Origin: Nakazawaea peltata
Lineage: Eukaryota > Ascomycota > Pichiomycetes > Alaninales > Pachysolenaceae
Length of the DNA stretch: 64,000 nt
Direction of reading: 5' to 3'
NCBI GenBank assembly: GCA_001599355.1
Contig: BCGQ01000006.1
Span: forward strand, 62,001 to 126,000
Both the position numbers and the translations under genes were made by a program. Under the pieces are notes generated by a model. The model did no database searches. It had not been told where the DNA came from and saw only the letters and a list, made by a program, of their open reading frames with translations. Of the stretch, positions 10,378-19,699 are shown in pieces (positions within the stretch are counted from its first letter, which is position 1; every line of letters starts with the position of its first letter).

Positions 10378-13170
10378 CTATCCAATTATATATTTAAGAT
10401 TCTCCAATGACCCCCTACCTACGAAATCACTAATAATTTGCAAGTTATCATCCTTCTTAGAAGAGCTGTTCAAGACATTCAAGAACAAATCATTTCTTTC
10501 CAGCGTCTCTTCTTGTTGTTTTCTGATAGACTCAATCTCATCGATCTCATTAATACATCTTGGACATCTATAGTTGTCTTTTTCAGGAGCCGATGCTTCG
10601 AAGTCGTTGAGACAGTCCAAATGGAAACTATGTCCACATTTGAAATGAACCACTGGCAATTTTAAACTCTGCTGACATGTGAGACATTTCGTAGTCTGAA
10701 TAGTCGAGGTGGAACTTGTCATCTCTTTAATCTCTTCCATCAAATCTTGGTTCTCTTTCTCATATGATGAAATCAAACTCTCATTCTTGTTGATATTTTT
10801 ACGTATCGAACTCACATACTCAATTAGCAATTTCTTCACTATTCCAACCCGTGGAACATCATTGAGAGACGTGATTTCGATGATCTCTAATGGTGATAAG
10901 ATTTTGAGGGACATGATCTTATCGAATAAGTAGTCGAATTCTGCCTCTTCAATTTGAGAGTAAATCGCCTCACTTGAACAATAAAATCCCAATGCCAATT
11001 TGAATAACACAGGTTCTTCTTCCCCATATTTATGCAATATACTGATAGCTCTTTTCAAATCCTTGGAAACCGTGCAAGATCTATAGTAATCAATGATATT
11101 TTCACCGTTAATCGCACTGTAAAACTCATCATCTAAATGGAAATTATTCAATTGACAAATCAATAGCACTTGGTCGAAACTGAGTTGGTCTTTATGTTGA
11201 GTTACCAAATCTCTCAGAGCAGTACTCCATTTCTTATTCTCTTCCTCCTCACTAGCAAGCAGTGTATAAATCTCAAACAACGTAATTATCAAATCCTTCT
11301 TATCATTCATATCACCATCAAACTTCTCGTATGAACTCAAACATGACTCTAAAAAGTATACAAATTCTTTCTTGTTCTTTGTGAAATGTTTGAAAATGAG
11401 TCGAGGCTTTGGAGGGAGATAAGTTGGGGCCTTCGATTGGCTAGAACTTTCTGATACCTCCTCTTTGGTGTCTTCAGTCTTGGAGTCACTGAATAATGAA
11501 GGAGAACATTTACCTTTACTTTCGAACTTCCCTGTGAATATTCTAATCAAAAGCTCAGTAGTCTCATTTGGTCTTTTGTCTAGTAAATTTTTCACCAAAT
11601 TCAAATGTGCCGACAACAACACATTCAACAAGTCACCAATCGATAACGTATTGCAATATTCTAACACTTTGTCGAACTTTTGCAAATCATTCATTTGGAT
11701 ATCGATCACCAACTGGTATTCGTCATAGAACAATGCAAGTTTTGTGGCAACATCATAAAATTGAGAGTCACGACATAGCTGAATAACAGTATCCAAATCA
11801 AATGACTGAGCTCCCAGATTCAACTTATCAATAAAGTCCGAAAGCTCTTGTTTAGATTTTAACTTTATATAACAACACATCAATAATGTGAGATGATCAG
11901 CTTTGGAGTATCCAAGCTCAAACATTTTATTCAAATACCTGATCAAGTTGCCCAAATTGTGGTTTGCTTTGAATCTTTTAATGACATCACTGGTCTCTGT
12001 ATCTTCCTTGAGACATAAAATAAACTGGTCCATTGACAGGTCATACTCTTGTTGATCGTAAAGATAAGTTGCATATTGTTGTTGGATGTCAATTGGATCC
12101 AACTTATGTTTCTTCAGCATCTCAATAGCGATTGGATATAAATTACGTTGGACAACAATCTCCAATTGTTTCTCAATAGATTTCTCCACCAACTTATACA
12201 ATAAACCATCACTACTCAAGACATAAACATCACTATTCCACTCAAATACTTCCTTAGCAGAAGAGGAAATAGTGTTATTCATGATGATTTGTCTACTCTC
12301 ATAGTCAAATATGGTAAGCCTTGTAGTAGTTGAGTTGGAGGTGATAGGTGACGCAAGCAATAAATAATTGTTAGTAGTACAGTTGTAGACCATCTTCTTC
12401 TGACTCTCAAATTGTATACTGGCCAATTTCTGCGAGCTATTATAAAAAGTAATCAGTTTCTCATTAGCCACAATAAGTTGTTTGGTAGTGTAATTGAATG
12501 TGGAGTTGCCCAACTCAGCTCCAGAAGTCCTATCCAAGATCAGCATAGGTTTAGTCTTCCCATTGGTGGGCATTGTCAATGTTTTACTGATAGTCGTGAC
12601 AAATAACAAATCATTGATCAAGTATACCCCTGTAATTGGGTCAATATCTCTATAAATCAATCTCTGTCTTGAGCCCTTATCATGAATGATATCTCCTCTG
12701 ACTAATATCACATTACCATTACCGAAACCAAAAGCCAAGAGGCTGAAATCAGTGGTGGCATCCATACATGTGATAGGGTAGTTGTTTTCGTCATTGTGGA
12801 TCTCCACTTGTGAGTGGAACGAATGTTTATTGACACCTTCCGGATTCTTCACCACCTCATTCAAATCCCATATCTTAAGTAAGCTAGGAGACCCGATTTT
12901 CTCGGCCAAAGTCATGATAAAAGGGGTCCGCTTGATACTCTGGACCTTTATTAAGTTATAAGAGATGTCATAAGTCTCGAACAGCGCCAAAAACTCGAAC
13001 TTGGTATTCAATATCTTGATCGTCGTGCCACTGTTAAATATTAAGTGTGAGGGTGTAGCACAGATACACGATAACTGGGGGTTACTGAACAAAGAATCCT
13101 CCGCCGCACCATATTGTGGATCCCTTATGGGAATGATATCAAAGAACTGGAACTGTCTACTCAATTCCAT
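10378..13170 (-). CDS. PEP5: Vps11/Pep5, RING subunit of HOPS and CORVET tethering complexes
   Basis: A 930-residue subunit shared by the HOPS and CORVET complexes, which tether endosomes and vacuoles before SNARE-mediated fusion. The N-terminal ~330 residues look like the beta-propeller, and the middle is the helical clathrin-heavy-chain-like repeat region. The C-terminus has a RING finger at about 829-872: CLTC, then HFKCGHSFHLDC and CPRC. Length (yeast Vps11 is about 1,030), domain order and the start MELSRQFQFFDIIPIRDP all fit the family. The upstream GGCGCTTAGCTTTA element at 13218-13231 is one of several similar motifs in this window. Confidence 0.93.
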   Translation of the reverse strand: MELSRQFQFFDIIPIRDPQYGAAEDSLFSNPQLSCICATPSHLIFNSGTTIKILNTKFEFLALFETYDISYNLIKVQSIKRTPFIMTLAEKIGSPSLLKIWDLNEVVKNPEGVNKHSFHSQVEIHNDENNYPITCMDATTDFSLLAFGFGNGNVILVRGDIIHDKGSRQRLIYRDIDPITGVYLINDLLFVTTISKTLTMPTNGKTKPMLILDRTSGAELGNSTFNYTTKQLIVANEKLITFYNSSQKLASIQFESQKKMVYNCTTNNYLLLASPITSNSTTTRLTIFDYESRQIIMNNTISSSAKEVFEWNSDVYVLSSDGLLYKLVEKSIEKQLEIVVQRNLYPIAIEMLKKHKLDPIDIQQQYATYLYDQQEYDLSMDQFILCLKEDTETSDVIKRFKANHNLGNLIRYLNKMFELGYSKADHLTLLMCCYIKLKSKQELSDFIDKLNLGAQSFDLDTVIQLCRDSQFYDVATKLALFYDEYQLVIDIQMNDLQKFDKVLEYCNTLSIGDLLNVLLSAHLNLVKNLLDKRPNETTELLIRIFTGKFESKGKCSPSLFSDSKTEDTKEEVSESSSQSKAPTYLPPKPRLIFKHFTKNKKEFVYFLESCLSSYEKFDGDMNDKKDLIITLFEIYTLLASEEEENKKWSTALRDLVTQHKDQLSFDQVLLICQLNNFHLDDEFYSAINGENIIDYYRSCTVSKDLKRAISILHKYGEEEPVLFKLALGFYCSSEAIYSQIEEAEFDYLFDKIMSLKILSPLEIIEITSLNDVPRVGIVKKLLIEYVSSIRKNINKNESLISSYEKENQDLMEEIKEMTSSTSTIQTTKCLTCQQSLKLPVVHFKCGHSFHLDCLNDFEASAPEKDNYRCPRCINEIDEIESIRKQQEETLERNDLFLNVLNSSSKKDDNLQIISDFVGRGSLENLKYIIG

Positions 13171-13345
13171 CTTGAATGTCGCCTCTCAAGTCGTCCTGCT
13201 TTCGTCTCCCTTCTAACGGCGCTTAGCTTTAAAGAATTTGATGTTTTTCGCTCCTATTTCTTTGGGGGGTAGATTATTTCCTAGGGAAATTGGGGCGGTC
13301 TAAATTGGGGGTTACGGAGATGTTTCAGAGTTGGGTTGGTGCAAG

Positions 13346-13353
13346 TATATAAA
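13346..13353 (+). promoter_or_regulatory. TATA box before the DH-like gene
   Basis: TATATAAA ends 3 bp before the ATG at 13356, so that ATG is unlikely to be in the mRNA. The next in-frame ATG at 13404 is preferred. Confidence 0.5.
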
Positions 13354-13403
13354 GGATGGGCTATGGAGAGGAGATTTGGCGGTTGGGTATATGTGAAAGG
13401 AAA

Positions 13404-14732
13404 ATGTCGGTTGCGACAAGGTGTAGTTCGGTTTATTCAGAAATTTCAAGTATTTCCACCGCTCAAAGTGATGAGGAACTATCTAAAATAGTCTCTCTCT
13501 ATAAGATGGAGAACCCTTATAAGAGTATCCACATAGAAACCTCGATGTTATATTTCAAGATAGTGAATTATGAGAAATACTTTTTCAAGAAACTTCAGAG
13601 ATTAGATCTGTTTCAAAATAGTTTACAAATGGATCCCTATTTGAAGAGACTTGTGTTTGGTGGTTTGGGGAATCTTATTGAAATTAATCTGGTATTTCTT
13701 AGTCAGCTCAATGTGTTCAACCCTCTCAATTTCCCAGTCCAGTCTTTTATTGATCATGCCGATAGGACAGGTCGATTAGTGGAATCATATTCGAGGACAT
13801 TCCCAATCCTTCAGTTAGGAATATGTCATTTCAAGGAGACGTACTCAAAACTGTTTCTGAAATGTGAACAATATACTGATTGGATGACCTATCCGGTTCA
13901 ATATCTAAATTATTATCATTGTTTGGATCAGGAATTTAGGTTGCAGGCTGGAGTACCTCTTTCTCAAACCCCACATTTCAATTTGTTCAGTATAGACGAA
14001 GTAGCAGAGCTAGTAAATAAAATGAACCATAATTTACAAACCTTAGAATCAGAATATCAATCTATAAGGTTGAATAATCCAATCAATGTCTACTTCCCTC
14101 ATATGAGGAGAATATTACATAGCTGTTTAAGAATTTCAATGGGATCCACCATTCCTCCATCAGAATTATATCAAGATAATTACGTACGGTCTATATATCA
14201 AATGATGATTCATTCTTTAGATACATGGATGCATACTTATAAATCTCACTGGGACGAGTTCTTCAATCAGATCGAATCATGTCTTGTAATGTTGAATCCC
14301 TTGAAACTGGTGATATCTTCCTACAAAAAATTGACAAACAAAAATTTCAAAGAAACAATTCAAATTGAACTTCATTGTCTCACCGAGCTTCCAAAAATGA
14401 TCTTATTAACTGATAAGTTGCATAAGTTGATAATTTCAAAATTCAATCTTCTTCTCTCAACTACTCTAAAAGAAATTTGGAACAGTAACCCCCCTAATAC
14501 CACGAGCGATATAATCCAAATGTACACTCTTAACAGGGATCAAAATTTGCAACTTCTCCAAGATCTGGAATCCCATTCTCTTCAAGTTCTATCCCTCCAC
14601 GGTTCGCCTTACATTGTCCCCCAAAGCAAATCCATCACTATCACCAAACTTTTATCCCCTTCCCCTAACCCCTCTGGTGCGCACCAAAGGTCGGTCTCAA
14701 GCCGGAGGAAAAAGATCCTTCTGCGCAAGTAA
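13404..14732 (+). CDS. Putative DH-domain (RhoGEF-like/Fus2-like) protein
   Basis: A 442-residue all-helical protein. The segment from about 40 to 220 has the look of a Dbl-homology domain: an early IETSMLYFKIVNYEKYFFKKL helix, then LIEINLVFLSQL, and YPVQYLNYYHCLDQ. The second half (about 220-400) is helical and could be BAR-like, an arrangement seen in the yeast cell-fusion protein Fus2. This assignment is by eye and weak, and no PH domain follows. The C-terminus is Ser/Pro-rich and ends in basic residues. The chosen start gives MSVATRCSSVYSEISS; an ATG 48 bp upstream lies on the TATA box. Treat the function as a hypothesis. Confidence 0.5.
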   Translation: MSVATRCSSVYSEISSISTAQSDEELSKIVSLYKMENPYKSIHIETSMLYFKIVNYEKYFFKKLQRLDLFQNSLQMDPYLKRLVFGGLGNLIEINLVFLSQLNVFNPLNFPVQSFIDHADRTGRLVESYSRTFPILQLGICHFKETYSKLFLKCEQYTDWMTYPVQYLNYYHCLDQEFRLQAGVPLSQTPHFNLFSIDEVAELVNKMNHNLQTLESEYQSIRLNNPINVYFPHMRRILHSCLRISMGSTIPPSELYQDNYVRSIYQMMIHSLDTWMHTYKSHWDEFFNQIESCLVMLNPLKLVISSYKKLTNKNFKETIQIELHCLTELPKMILLTDKLHKLIISKFNLLLSTTLKEIWNSNPPNTTSDIIQMYTLNRDQNLQLLQDLESHSLQVLSLHGSPYIVPQSKSITITKLLSPSPNPSGAHQRSVSSRRKKILLRK

Positions 14733-15046
14733 TGGCCAGCACAGACATGTCGCAGTGAGGGCTCCCGCCTAAATGGCTGCTGCGCAACCTCTCTGCACCA
14801 AATAATAGCCGAGAAGCATCGGCTTCTGAGACACGATGAGCTACAACTGACTTCAAATAGCATACATAATCGAAATTATATGTGGATTAAGAATATATAT
14901 GAGTAAATAAGATAACAAAAGAATTCAAAAAAGTGGACTCTCAATGGTTCAATTACAAAATAATGACATCTTTGGGGCACCAAAAAAAAGGGGATACCAC
15001 CAAAGAGATAATAAAAAAAAGTAAATATTTGAGGGGGTCAAGTGAT
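14733..15046. other. Convergent intergenic region
   Basis: The region between the 3' ends of the DH-like gene and the reticulon gene. A GC-rich first half contains a small hairpin with AGCCGA/TCGGCT stems near 14806-14823. The second half is AT-rich, as expected for 3' ends. No RNA gene could be recognised. Confidence 0.5.
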
Positions 15047-15895
15047 TTACAAAGCAGCTTGTGCTTCGGCTTGACTCTTCTTGATCTCAGACTCCAATTT
15101 GTTGATGTCAACCTCGGACTCTTCAATAGTGGAGGACAACTTGGAAGTTGGGACAGATGGTAAATCGATACCGGAAGAAACAGCAGCTGGTTCGGCAGCT
15201 TCAGTAGTCTTAACAGCTGGAGTAGCAGAAGCACCGTCAACAGTGGTGGAAGCGGTTCTGTTCTTTGGCAACTTAGCCTTGATGAAAGCACCAACTGGAC
15301 CCAGCTTTTCCAAGTAAGGAGCAGACTTTTCCTTAGCAATCAGTTGCAATTCCAAAGTCTTCAGCTTCAGGATCTTGGTGTATTCCTTGATCAGCTTGTC
15401 GATTTGTTCCTTGTTATTCTCGTAAACAATTGGTAAAGTGAAGACCAGAATGGTAGAGGTCAAAACCAAAGTGAAGACGGAGATCCAAGAAGTAAGCTTG
15501 TAAAGGAAGTAGGCAATGAGAGCAGCCTTGAAAGTTTGCTCAATGTCCTTGGCGTAGATCAAGTGTTGGATCTCTTGCTCAGCAACCTTCAAGTAAGTGC
15601 TGATATGACCAGAGATGGCACCGGCATTCTTCTCGAAGAAGTTGGAGTAAGCAGGTCTGAATTTAGTGACAAAACCAGTACCAAAGATCAACTTGCCACT
15701 GTATTCGGCAACAGCAGACAAGATCAATGCGTAGAAGGACAACCTAAGGATCAAGTTGATGATGTTGAAATATTTCAACGAAATTAAACTGAAAACAATA
15801 CCTCCAAAGACCTTACCGGTCTCGGCTGGGTTCTTCCAGGTCAATAAACCAGTAGACTTCTTAGAAATGCAAGCTCCGCCACAACAAGTAGACAT
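15047..15895 (-). CDS. RTN1: Reticulon-like ER-shaping protein
   Basis: A 282-residue reticulon that bends ER membrane into tubules. The reticulon homology domain covers about residues 17-200. It starts with LLTWKNPAETGKVFGGIVFSL-type sequence and has two long hydrophobic hairpins (about 29-63 and 123-160) separated by a ~60-residue loop. The C-terminal third is hydrophilic, with KEKSAPYLEKLGPVGAFIKAKLP followed by an Ala/Thr/Glu-rich tail. The N-terminus has two cysteine pairs (STCCGGACISKK), which might be lipidated. Yeasts often have two paralogues (Rtn1, Rtn2); the symbol is the best guess. The clean codon use (few CTG) suggests good expression. Confidence 0.88.
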   Translation of the reverse strand: MSTCCGGACISKKSTGLLTWKNPAETGKVFGGIVFSLISLKYFNIINLILRLSFYALILSAVAEYSGKLIFGTGFVTKFRPAYSNFFEKNAGAISGHISTYLKVAEQEIQHLIYAKDIEQTFKAALIAYFLYKLTSWISVFTLVLTSTILVFTLPIVYENNKEQIDKLIKEYTKILKLKTLELQLIAKEKSAPYLEKLGPVGAFIKAKLPKNRTASTTVDGASATPAVKTTEAAEPAAVSSGIDLPSVPTSKLSSTIEESEVDINKLESEIKKSQAEAQAAL

Positions 15896-16212
15896 TTTAT
15901 GGGCTTTTCAAATATGACTTTCTCTATTACGACACAAACAGCGGTATTAAACAATTGTCGAAATCCAGATCTCTTTCCAAACTGAATCAACTAGACTATA
16001 ACACTGTTCACAATGAAATCAATGATCCAATCGATCTACCTAAATCAATTTTATTAAGAAAATTTATCAGCTGAAACTGGGAATTAGGGAAAAAAATTTT
16101 CGAAAGGCAATTGCACAGTGAGAGGCACATGAAAAGTGCGGTTACAAAGGAAAAAACTTCCATATGCAGTTGCTTTTATTTGGATAGCTCACGAGATAGC
16201 GAAGTGGGAAGT

Positions 16213-16261
16213 GGGAGAAGGGGAGGGAGAGGGAGAGGAAGGGGAAGGGGAAGAGGGAGGA
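16213..16261. repeat. 49-nt homopurine (G/A) tract
   Basis: Every base from 16213 to 16261 is G or A, with several GGG/GGGG runs. Such tracts can form triplex or G-quadruplex DNA and often act as nucleosome-free promoter elements. Confidence 0.8.
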
Positions 16262-16282
16262 TGGTAGTATGGAGGAGAGTAT

Positions 16283-16331
16283 GGAGGTGAGTGTGAATAT
16301 CAAAGATGGCACTGCGGAGGTGAGTGTGAAT
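16283..16331 (+). repeat. 16-bp direct repeat
   Basis: GGAGGTGAGTGTGAAT occurs at 16283-16298 and again at 16316-16331, just after the purine tract. Confidence 0.8.
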
Positions 16332-16911
16332 GGAATCACATGACTACTTTTGGTAGTTGTACCACAACTCAAATGTTCGTTGCTCTGATCTCTACCACAA
16401 ATCTATCGCTTGCGTTTCCCACAGATTATCTCCTGTCTTATCCAATTGGTTATCAGGAGCAAAAGTTTGATTTTGTTCCTTATTTTGCTGCCTAAGGAGG
16501 CGAAAATTGTATGAAGGTTGCGCTGAAAGTCGTGTATGAAATATCAATCAAGAGACTAAGGTAATGAGGTGATGGATGGAACTACAAACAAATACGGCAC
16601 AACTACAACTTGTCACAGTACAAGCTGTCACAGTACAAACCGTCATAGTGGTGTATTTCTCAAACCCCGTCCTCTGTCTTGAGTTGTTCCATAGTTTCTT
16701 CCATAGTATTTTCCATAGTATTTCTCCACTGATTTCTCTACTGGTTTTCCCCTACTAAACCTTAATATTTCCTTACTATTTCCTTACTATTTCTCACTGT
16801 TTGTTCCTTACTATTTCCCTAACATTACCCCTTTCTTAGAGAAAAATTCCCAATTCTTAAGCGAACAAAGGTGTCTTCGATCTTCAACCTGCTCTAATCC
16901 CCATTTTCACT

Positions 16912-17456
16912 ATGGCTTCATATTCATTATTAGACAGAATCTTTTACTATTTCTTGTGAGTATTCCATCCAACCCACTCAATCCCCGAAATATTCTAACC
17001 TCGTCCAGCTTGATCCATATCCCAATCACCATCTTTATGGACTGTGTATTGGTGATCCCACCAGAATACCAATTGCCAATCACAAGAACTTTAAGCGAAT
17101 ACCATGTCATTCAAAACAAGGACTTCTTATTAGAAGATCCCTCGAAACATCTATGGCTTCAATTGTTCGGACTGATCGAATTGTTCTTCCAATTGCCTTA
17201 CTTTGTGTTGAACGTCACTAACAGATTGCCATACAAACCAATTTGGGACTTAGTATACCTGGTGAACGTGTTTTTATCGACATTATGTTGCTTAGTATAC
17301 GTGATATTCCAATATGAAGACTACTCGTTGACATTAACAGAGGCTGCCAATTTATTCTTTGTCTACGTACCGTTTGTGGTGATTTCAATTTTAATCTTCG
17401 TTGATTCCTTTAAAAAGTTGGCCAAAGCCCTTGATAACAAACCAAAAATAGAATGA
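16912..17456 (+). CDS. EMA19: EMA19/TMEM97-family (EXPERA) ER membrane protein, spliced
   Basis: Joined exons 16912-16955 and 17009-17456 encode 163 residues. The protein matches the sigma-2 receptor/TMEM97 (MAC30) family, whose yeast member is Ema19 (YLR050C). Human TMEM97 has YFLSHIPITLFMD and this protein has YYFFLIHIPITIFMD across the splice junction. The later ELFFQLPYF and VYVPFVVISILIFV segments also fit. There are four transmembrane helices. The 53-nt intron has a GTGAGT donor at 16956, a TTCTAAC branch site at about 16994 and a CAG acceptor ending at 17008. Without splicing, exon 1 hits TGA at once. It is convergent with ACB1. Confidence 0.9.
16956..17008 (+). other. Intron in EMA19 (53 nt)
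   Basis: GTGAGT donor, TTCTAAC branch (one base off TACTAAC) and CAG acceptor. Removal joins codons for F and FL to rebuild the conserved HIPIT block. Confidence 0.88.
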
Positions 17457-17504
17457 TATATAAAAAATTATATATAAAAGACTAGATCAGTATCCCTTTT
17501 TTAT

Positions 17505-17817
17505 TTAAGCATTGTACTTAGCAATCAAAGAGTCAGCTAACTCAATGTATTGCTTCTCAGCATCCTCTTGGGAAGTACCCTTCAACTTGTCCCAACTCTC
17601 CCATTTGTACTTTCCCTTGAAGTCAAAAACACCTGGCTTAGCAGTGGTGTTGTCACCAACAGTGGCTTGCTTGTACAATCCGTACAATTGCAACAACTCA
17701 TCATCGTTAGGTCTCTTAGTCAAGTTAGAGACAGCGTTAGCCTGTTCTGTTAGTATTCTGTCTTCTTCCTCCCTCTTCCACTTCACTTACCTTTTCAGTG
17801 AATTCCAGAGAAACCAT
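17505..17817 (-). CDS. ACB1: Acyl-CoA-binding protein, spliced
   Basis: Exon 1 is 17791-17817 (nine codons) and exon 2 is 17505-17744, giving an 88-residue ACBP that buffers and delivers long-chain acyl-CoA in the cytosol. Exon 2 has LLQLYGLYKQATVGDN, KYKWESWDKLKG, and the DAEKQYIELADSLIAKY ending. Exon 1 reads MVS-CTG-EFTEK. ACBPs of this type start MVSAEF, so this CTG (17806-17808) is one of the clearest alanine positions in the window. The 46-nt intron has GTAAGT, TACTAAC and CAG. An unspliced reading from within the intron would lose the true N-terminus. Confidence 0.96.
17745..17790 (-). other. Intron in ACB1 (46 nt)
   Basis: On the minus strand it reads GTAAGT at 17790-17785, TACTAAC at 17758-17752 and CAG ending at 17745. 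It is very short even for a yeast. Confidence 0.92.
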
Positions 17818-17948
17818 TTTTATCCTTGTTAAGCTCAATTAATAACAGTACCGAATATAATTGAAAGTTCCGAATCGCTCATCGATTTTTAACATCAAAA
17901 AGTGGCACTAATTTTTTGTTGGCGTTGTTGTGTCAGCAGACCAGAAAA

Positions 17949-17957
17949 GTCGTGCAC
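17949..17957. promoter_or_regulatory. GTCGTGCAC motif before NUFM
   Basis: Reverse complement of GTGCACGAC, 76 bp before the NUFM ATG at 18033. The same word lies before SPP41-like, RSC, the SIRT5-like gene and GRX8. Confidence 0.45.
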
Positions 17958-18032
17958 AAAACACCAAACCCTTCCCCACCACAATCAAGGCATGTGCGGA
18001 GAAACTGTGAGGAGAGAAAAAGAAGGGGTAAA

Positions 18033-18494
18033 ATGGGGCGATTAAACTCGGCTTTAAAATCGAACATTGAGCTTGAAGGGTGTAGTAAGATGAGATATAC
18101 CAAGTTTTTGAGACAGGCAGAGGAGGTCTTAATCAAGACCAGCATTGGAAATCCGACCGGATTGACCGGATTGCTGCAACATCCTAATCCTAGACCTACT
18201 TTGATGTCCATTTACAAGGCAACATTAAAGAATTTGGACGCCAAGTTCCCAAAGGATTCAATTTACAAACAAAGTGTGGAGAACTTCACTAAAGAGAGAT
18301 TAAAGATCGTTGAAGAGGAAGAGATCGTTGAAAAGATCGAACGTAGGATCGGAAATGGTTTGATTGAGGAGTTGATCATCCAGGCCAATGATGAATACGA
18401 GTTGAGTTCCCAAATGCTGGAGTGGAAATGTTGGGAAGAATTAGAAGAGAAGCCATTAGAAGACCAATGGGTATACTTTGGTAAGAAGAGTTAA
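18033..18494 (+). CDS. Mitochondrial complex I subunit NUFM (NDUFA5/B13/29.9-kDa family)
   Basis: An accessory subunit of the peripheral arm of NADH:ubiquinone oxidoreductase. The core TGLTGL, then SIYKATLKNLDAKFPKDSIYKQSVENFT, the EELIIQANDEYELSSQM segment and EWKCWEEL...DQWVYF match NDUFA5. The first ATG (18033) gives 153 residues. An ATG at 18090 (MRYTKFLRQAEEVL, 134 residues) resembles other fungal members and could be the real start. Presence of this gene means the organism has proton-pumping complex I, which Saccharomyces lost. CTG in the QM-CTG-EWK position would read alanine, the common fungal residue there. Confidence 0.88.
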   Translation: MGRLNSALKSNIELEGCSKMRYTKFLRQAEEVLIKTSIGNPTGLTGLLQHPNPRPTLMSIYKATLKNLDAKFPKDSIYKQSVENFTKERLKIVEEEEIVEKIERRIGNGLIEELIIQANDEYELSSQMLEWKCWEELEEKPLEDQWVYFGKKS

Positions 18495-18506
18495 TCTCTA
18501 TACTAT

Positions 18507-18553
18507 TTATTATTATTTATTCACTATTTATTTATTTATTTATTTATTTATTA
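18507..18553. repeat. TTTA-rich microsatellite
   Basis: Irregular TATTTATT copies ending in a run of TTTA units lie in the 3' flank of NUFM, probably serving as AT-rich termination/polyadenylation sequence. Confidence 0.7.
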
Positions 18554-18694
18554 TCATCTATTGATTAACTTAAGGTGGAGTGTAGAAGATATTCGTAATT
18601 TGCTAAGTGTTGATTTTCTTTAGCGCTATTGAAGATCAAATAGCCAACAGAGTAGACGGTGGTGACCAAGTGATACGCTGTTTTGATATTGAAA

Positions 18695-19699
18695 ATGGAT
18701 ACTAAACTGATTGAGAAATTGGCAAAATTGATCAAGTCGTACAAAACACCTCCCCGGATCGTATTTCTGAACGGAGCTGGTATCTCTACCTCTTGTGGTA
18801 TTCCTGACTTTAGAAGCCCGGGAACAGGATTGTACGATAACTTGAGTAAATTGAACTTGCCATACCTGGAACTGGTTTTTGATATTGAATATTTCGAAGA
18901 AAACCCAAAACTGTTCTATTTATTGCTGAAAGATATTTATCCAGGTCAGTACAAACCGTCTCATTATCACTACTTCATCAAGTTTTGTGAAGAGAAGAAG
19001 CTTGTGAAGAGATGCTACACCCAGAATATCGACACGCTTGAAAGGTTGACAGGATTGAGTGATGAACTTATTGTCGAGCTGCATGGATCGTTTGGTGGAA
19101 ATCATTGTATCAAGTGCTCTCTGCCAATGTCGGTGCTGGATATGGCTGAGAAGATCCAATCTCAAGAGATTGCTGTTTGTGATAAATGTGACGGTCTCGT
19201 TAAACCGGATATTGTATTTTTCGGAGAGCTGCTTCCTGAGAAATTCTGGAATTTATGGGATAAGGATCAAGATGATGTCGATATTTTGATAGTATGTGGT
19301 ACATCGTTACTGGTGTATCCATTTGCACTGTTACCATCGGATGTGGGTAAGAAAGTCCATAGAGTATTAATTAATAAGGAATTGGTTGGAGATTTCAAGG
19401 TGAATCCGAAAAAGGATGATATTGTGATTTTAGGAGATATCGATGAGGTGGTAGCGAAGTTGGTGAAATATTTGGATTGGGATGAAGAGTTTTGGAGATT
19501 GATAGAGGAATCTGATAAGTTGTTTAGTGAGAAGAAGTTGAGTTTGAAGTTGGAGCAAATTGAGGAGGATATTGGGAAGGGAAATAGCGAAGAGAATAGC
19601 GAGGAGGAGAAAGAGGAGAAAGAAGAGAAACAGAAACAAACAGATGACAAAGACCTCGACCAATTGGATCAAGAATTATCAGAATTAAAACTTAAATAA
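18695..19699 (+). CDS. HST2: Hst2-type NAD-dependent protein deacetylase (sirtuin)
   Basis: A 334-residue class I sirtuin of the Hst2/SIRT2 type, which removes acetyl groups from histones and other proteins using NAD+. Visible motifs are NGAGISTSCGIPDFRSPGTG (from residue 26), TQNIDTLER, catalytic histidine 130 in the E-x-HGSF block, two CxxC zinc pairs, KPDIVFFGE and the VCGTSLLVYPF nucleotide-binding segment. The C-terminal ~50 residues are a Glu/Lys-rich tail. Several in-frame CTG codons fall on conserved alanines: codon 129 (E-A-HGSF), codon 179 (FGE-A-LP) and codon 78 (LL-A-KDIYPG). The frame begins earlier at a TTG (18683), but the first ATG is 18695. Confidence 0.95.
   Translation: MDTKLIEKLAKLIKSYKTPPRIVFLNGAGISTSCGIPDFRSPGTGLYDNLSKLNLPYLELVFDIEYFEENPKLFYLLLKDIYPGQYKPSHYHYFIKFCEEKKLVKRCYTQNIDTLERLTGLSDELIVELHGSFGGNHCIKCSLPMSVLDMAEKIQSQEIAVCDKCDGLVKPDIVFFGELLPEKFWNLWDKDQDDVDILIVCGTSLLVYPFALLPSDVGKKVHRVLINKELVGDFKVNPKKDDIVILGDIDEVVAKLVKYLDWDEEFWRLIEESDKLFSEKKLSLKLEQIEEDIGKGNSEENSEEEKEEKEEKQKQTDDKDLDQLDQELSELKLK

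Larger units (their letters stand above)
15896..16911. other. Divergent promoter region RTN1/EMA19 with simple-sequence tracts
   Basis: About 1 kb of regulatory DNA. It has AAAAAAATTTTCG near 16091, a 49-nt homopurine tract at 16213-16261, a 16-bp direct repeat at 16283-16298 and 16316-16331, three TTCCATAGT units at 16687-16719, and repeated CCTTACTATTT units before the EMA19 start. No coding frame is convincing. Confidence 0.55.

Noticed and set aside
18695-19699. CTG read as serine (Candida-type code)
   Set aside because: Serine would fit FGESLP but not EAHGSF, AVDATHLAEF, ATPxAF, VWPAAGY or AFHNVCRHR, where alanine is the usual residue.
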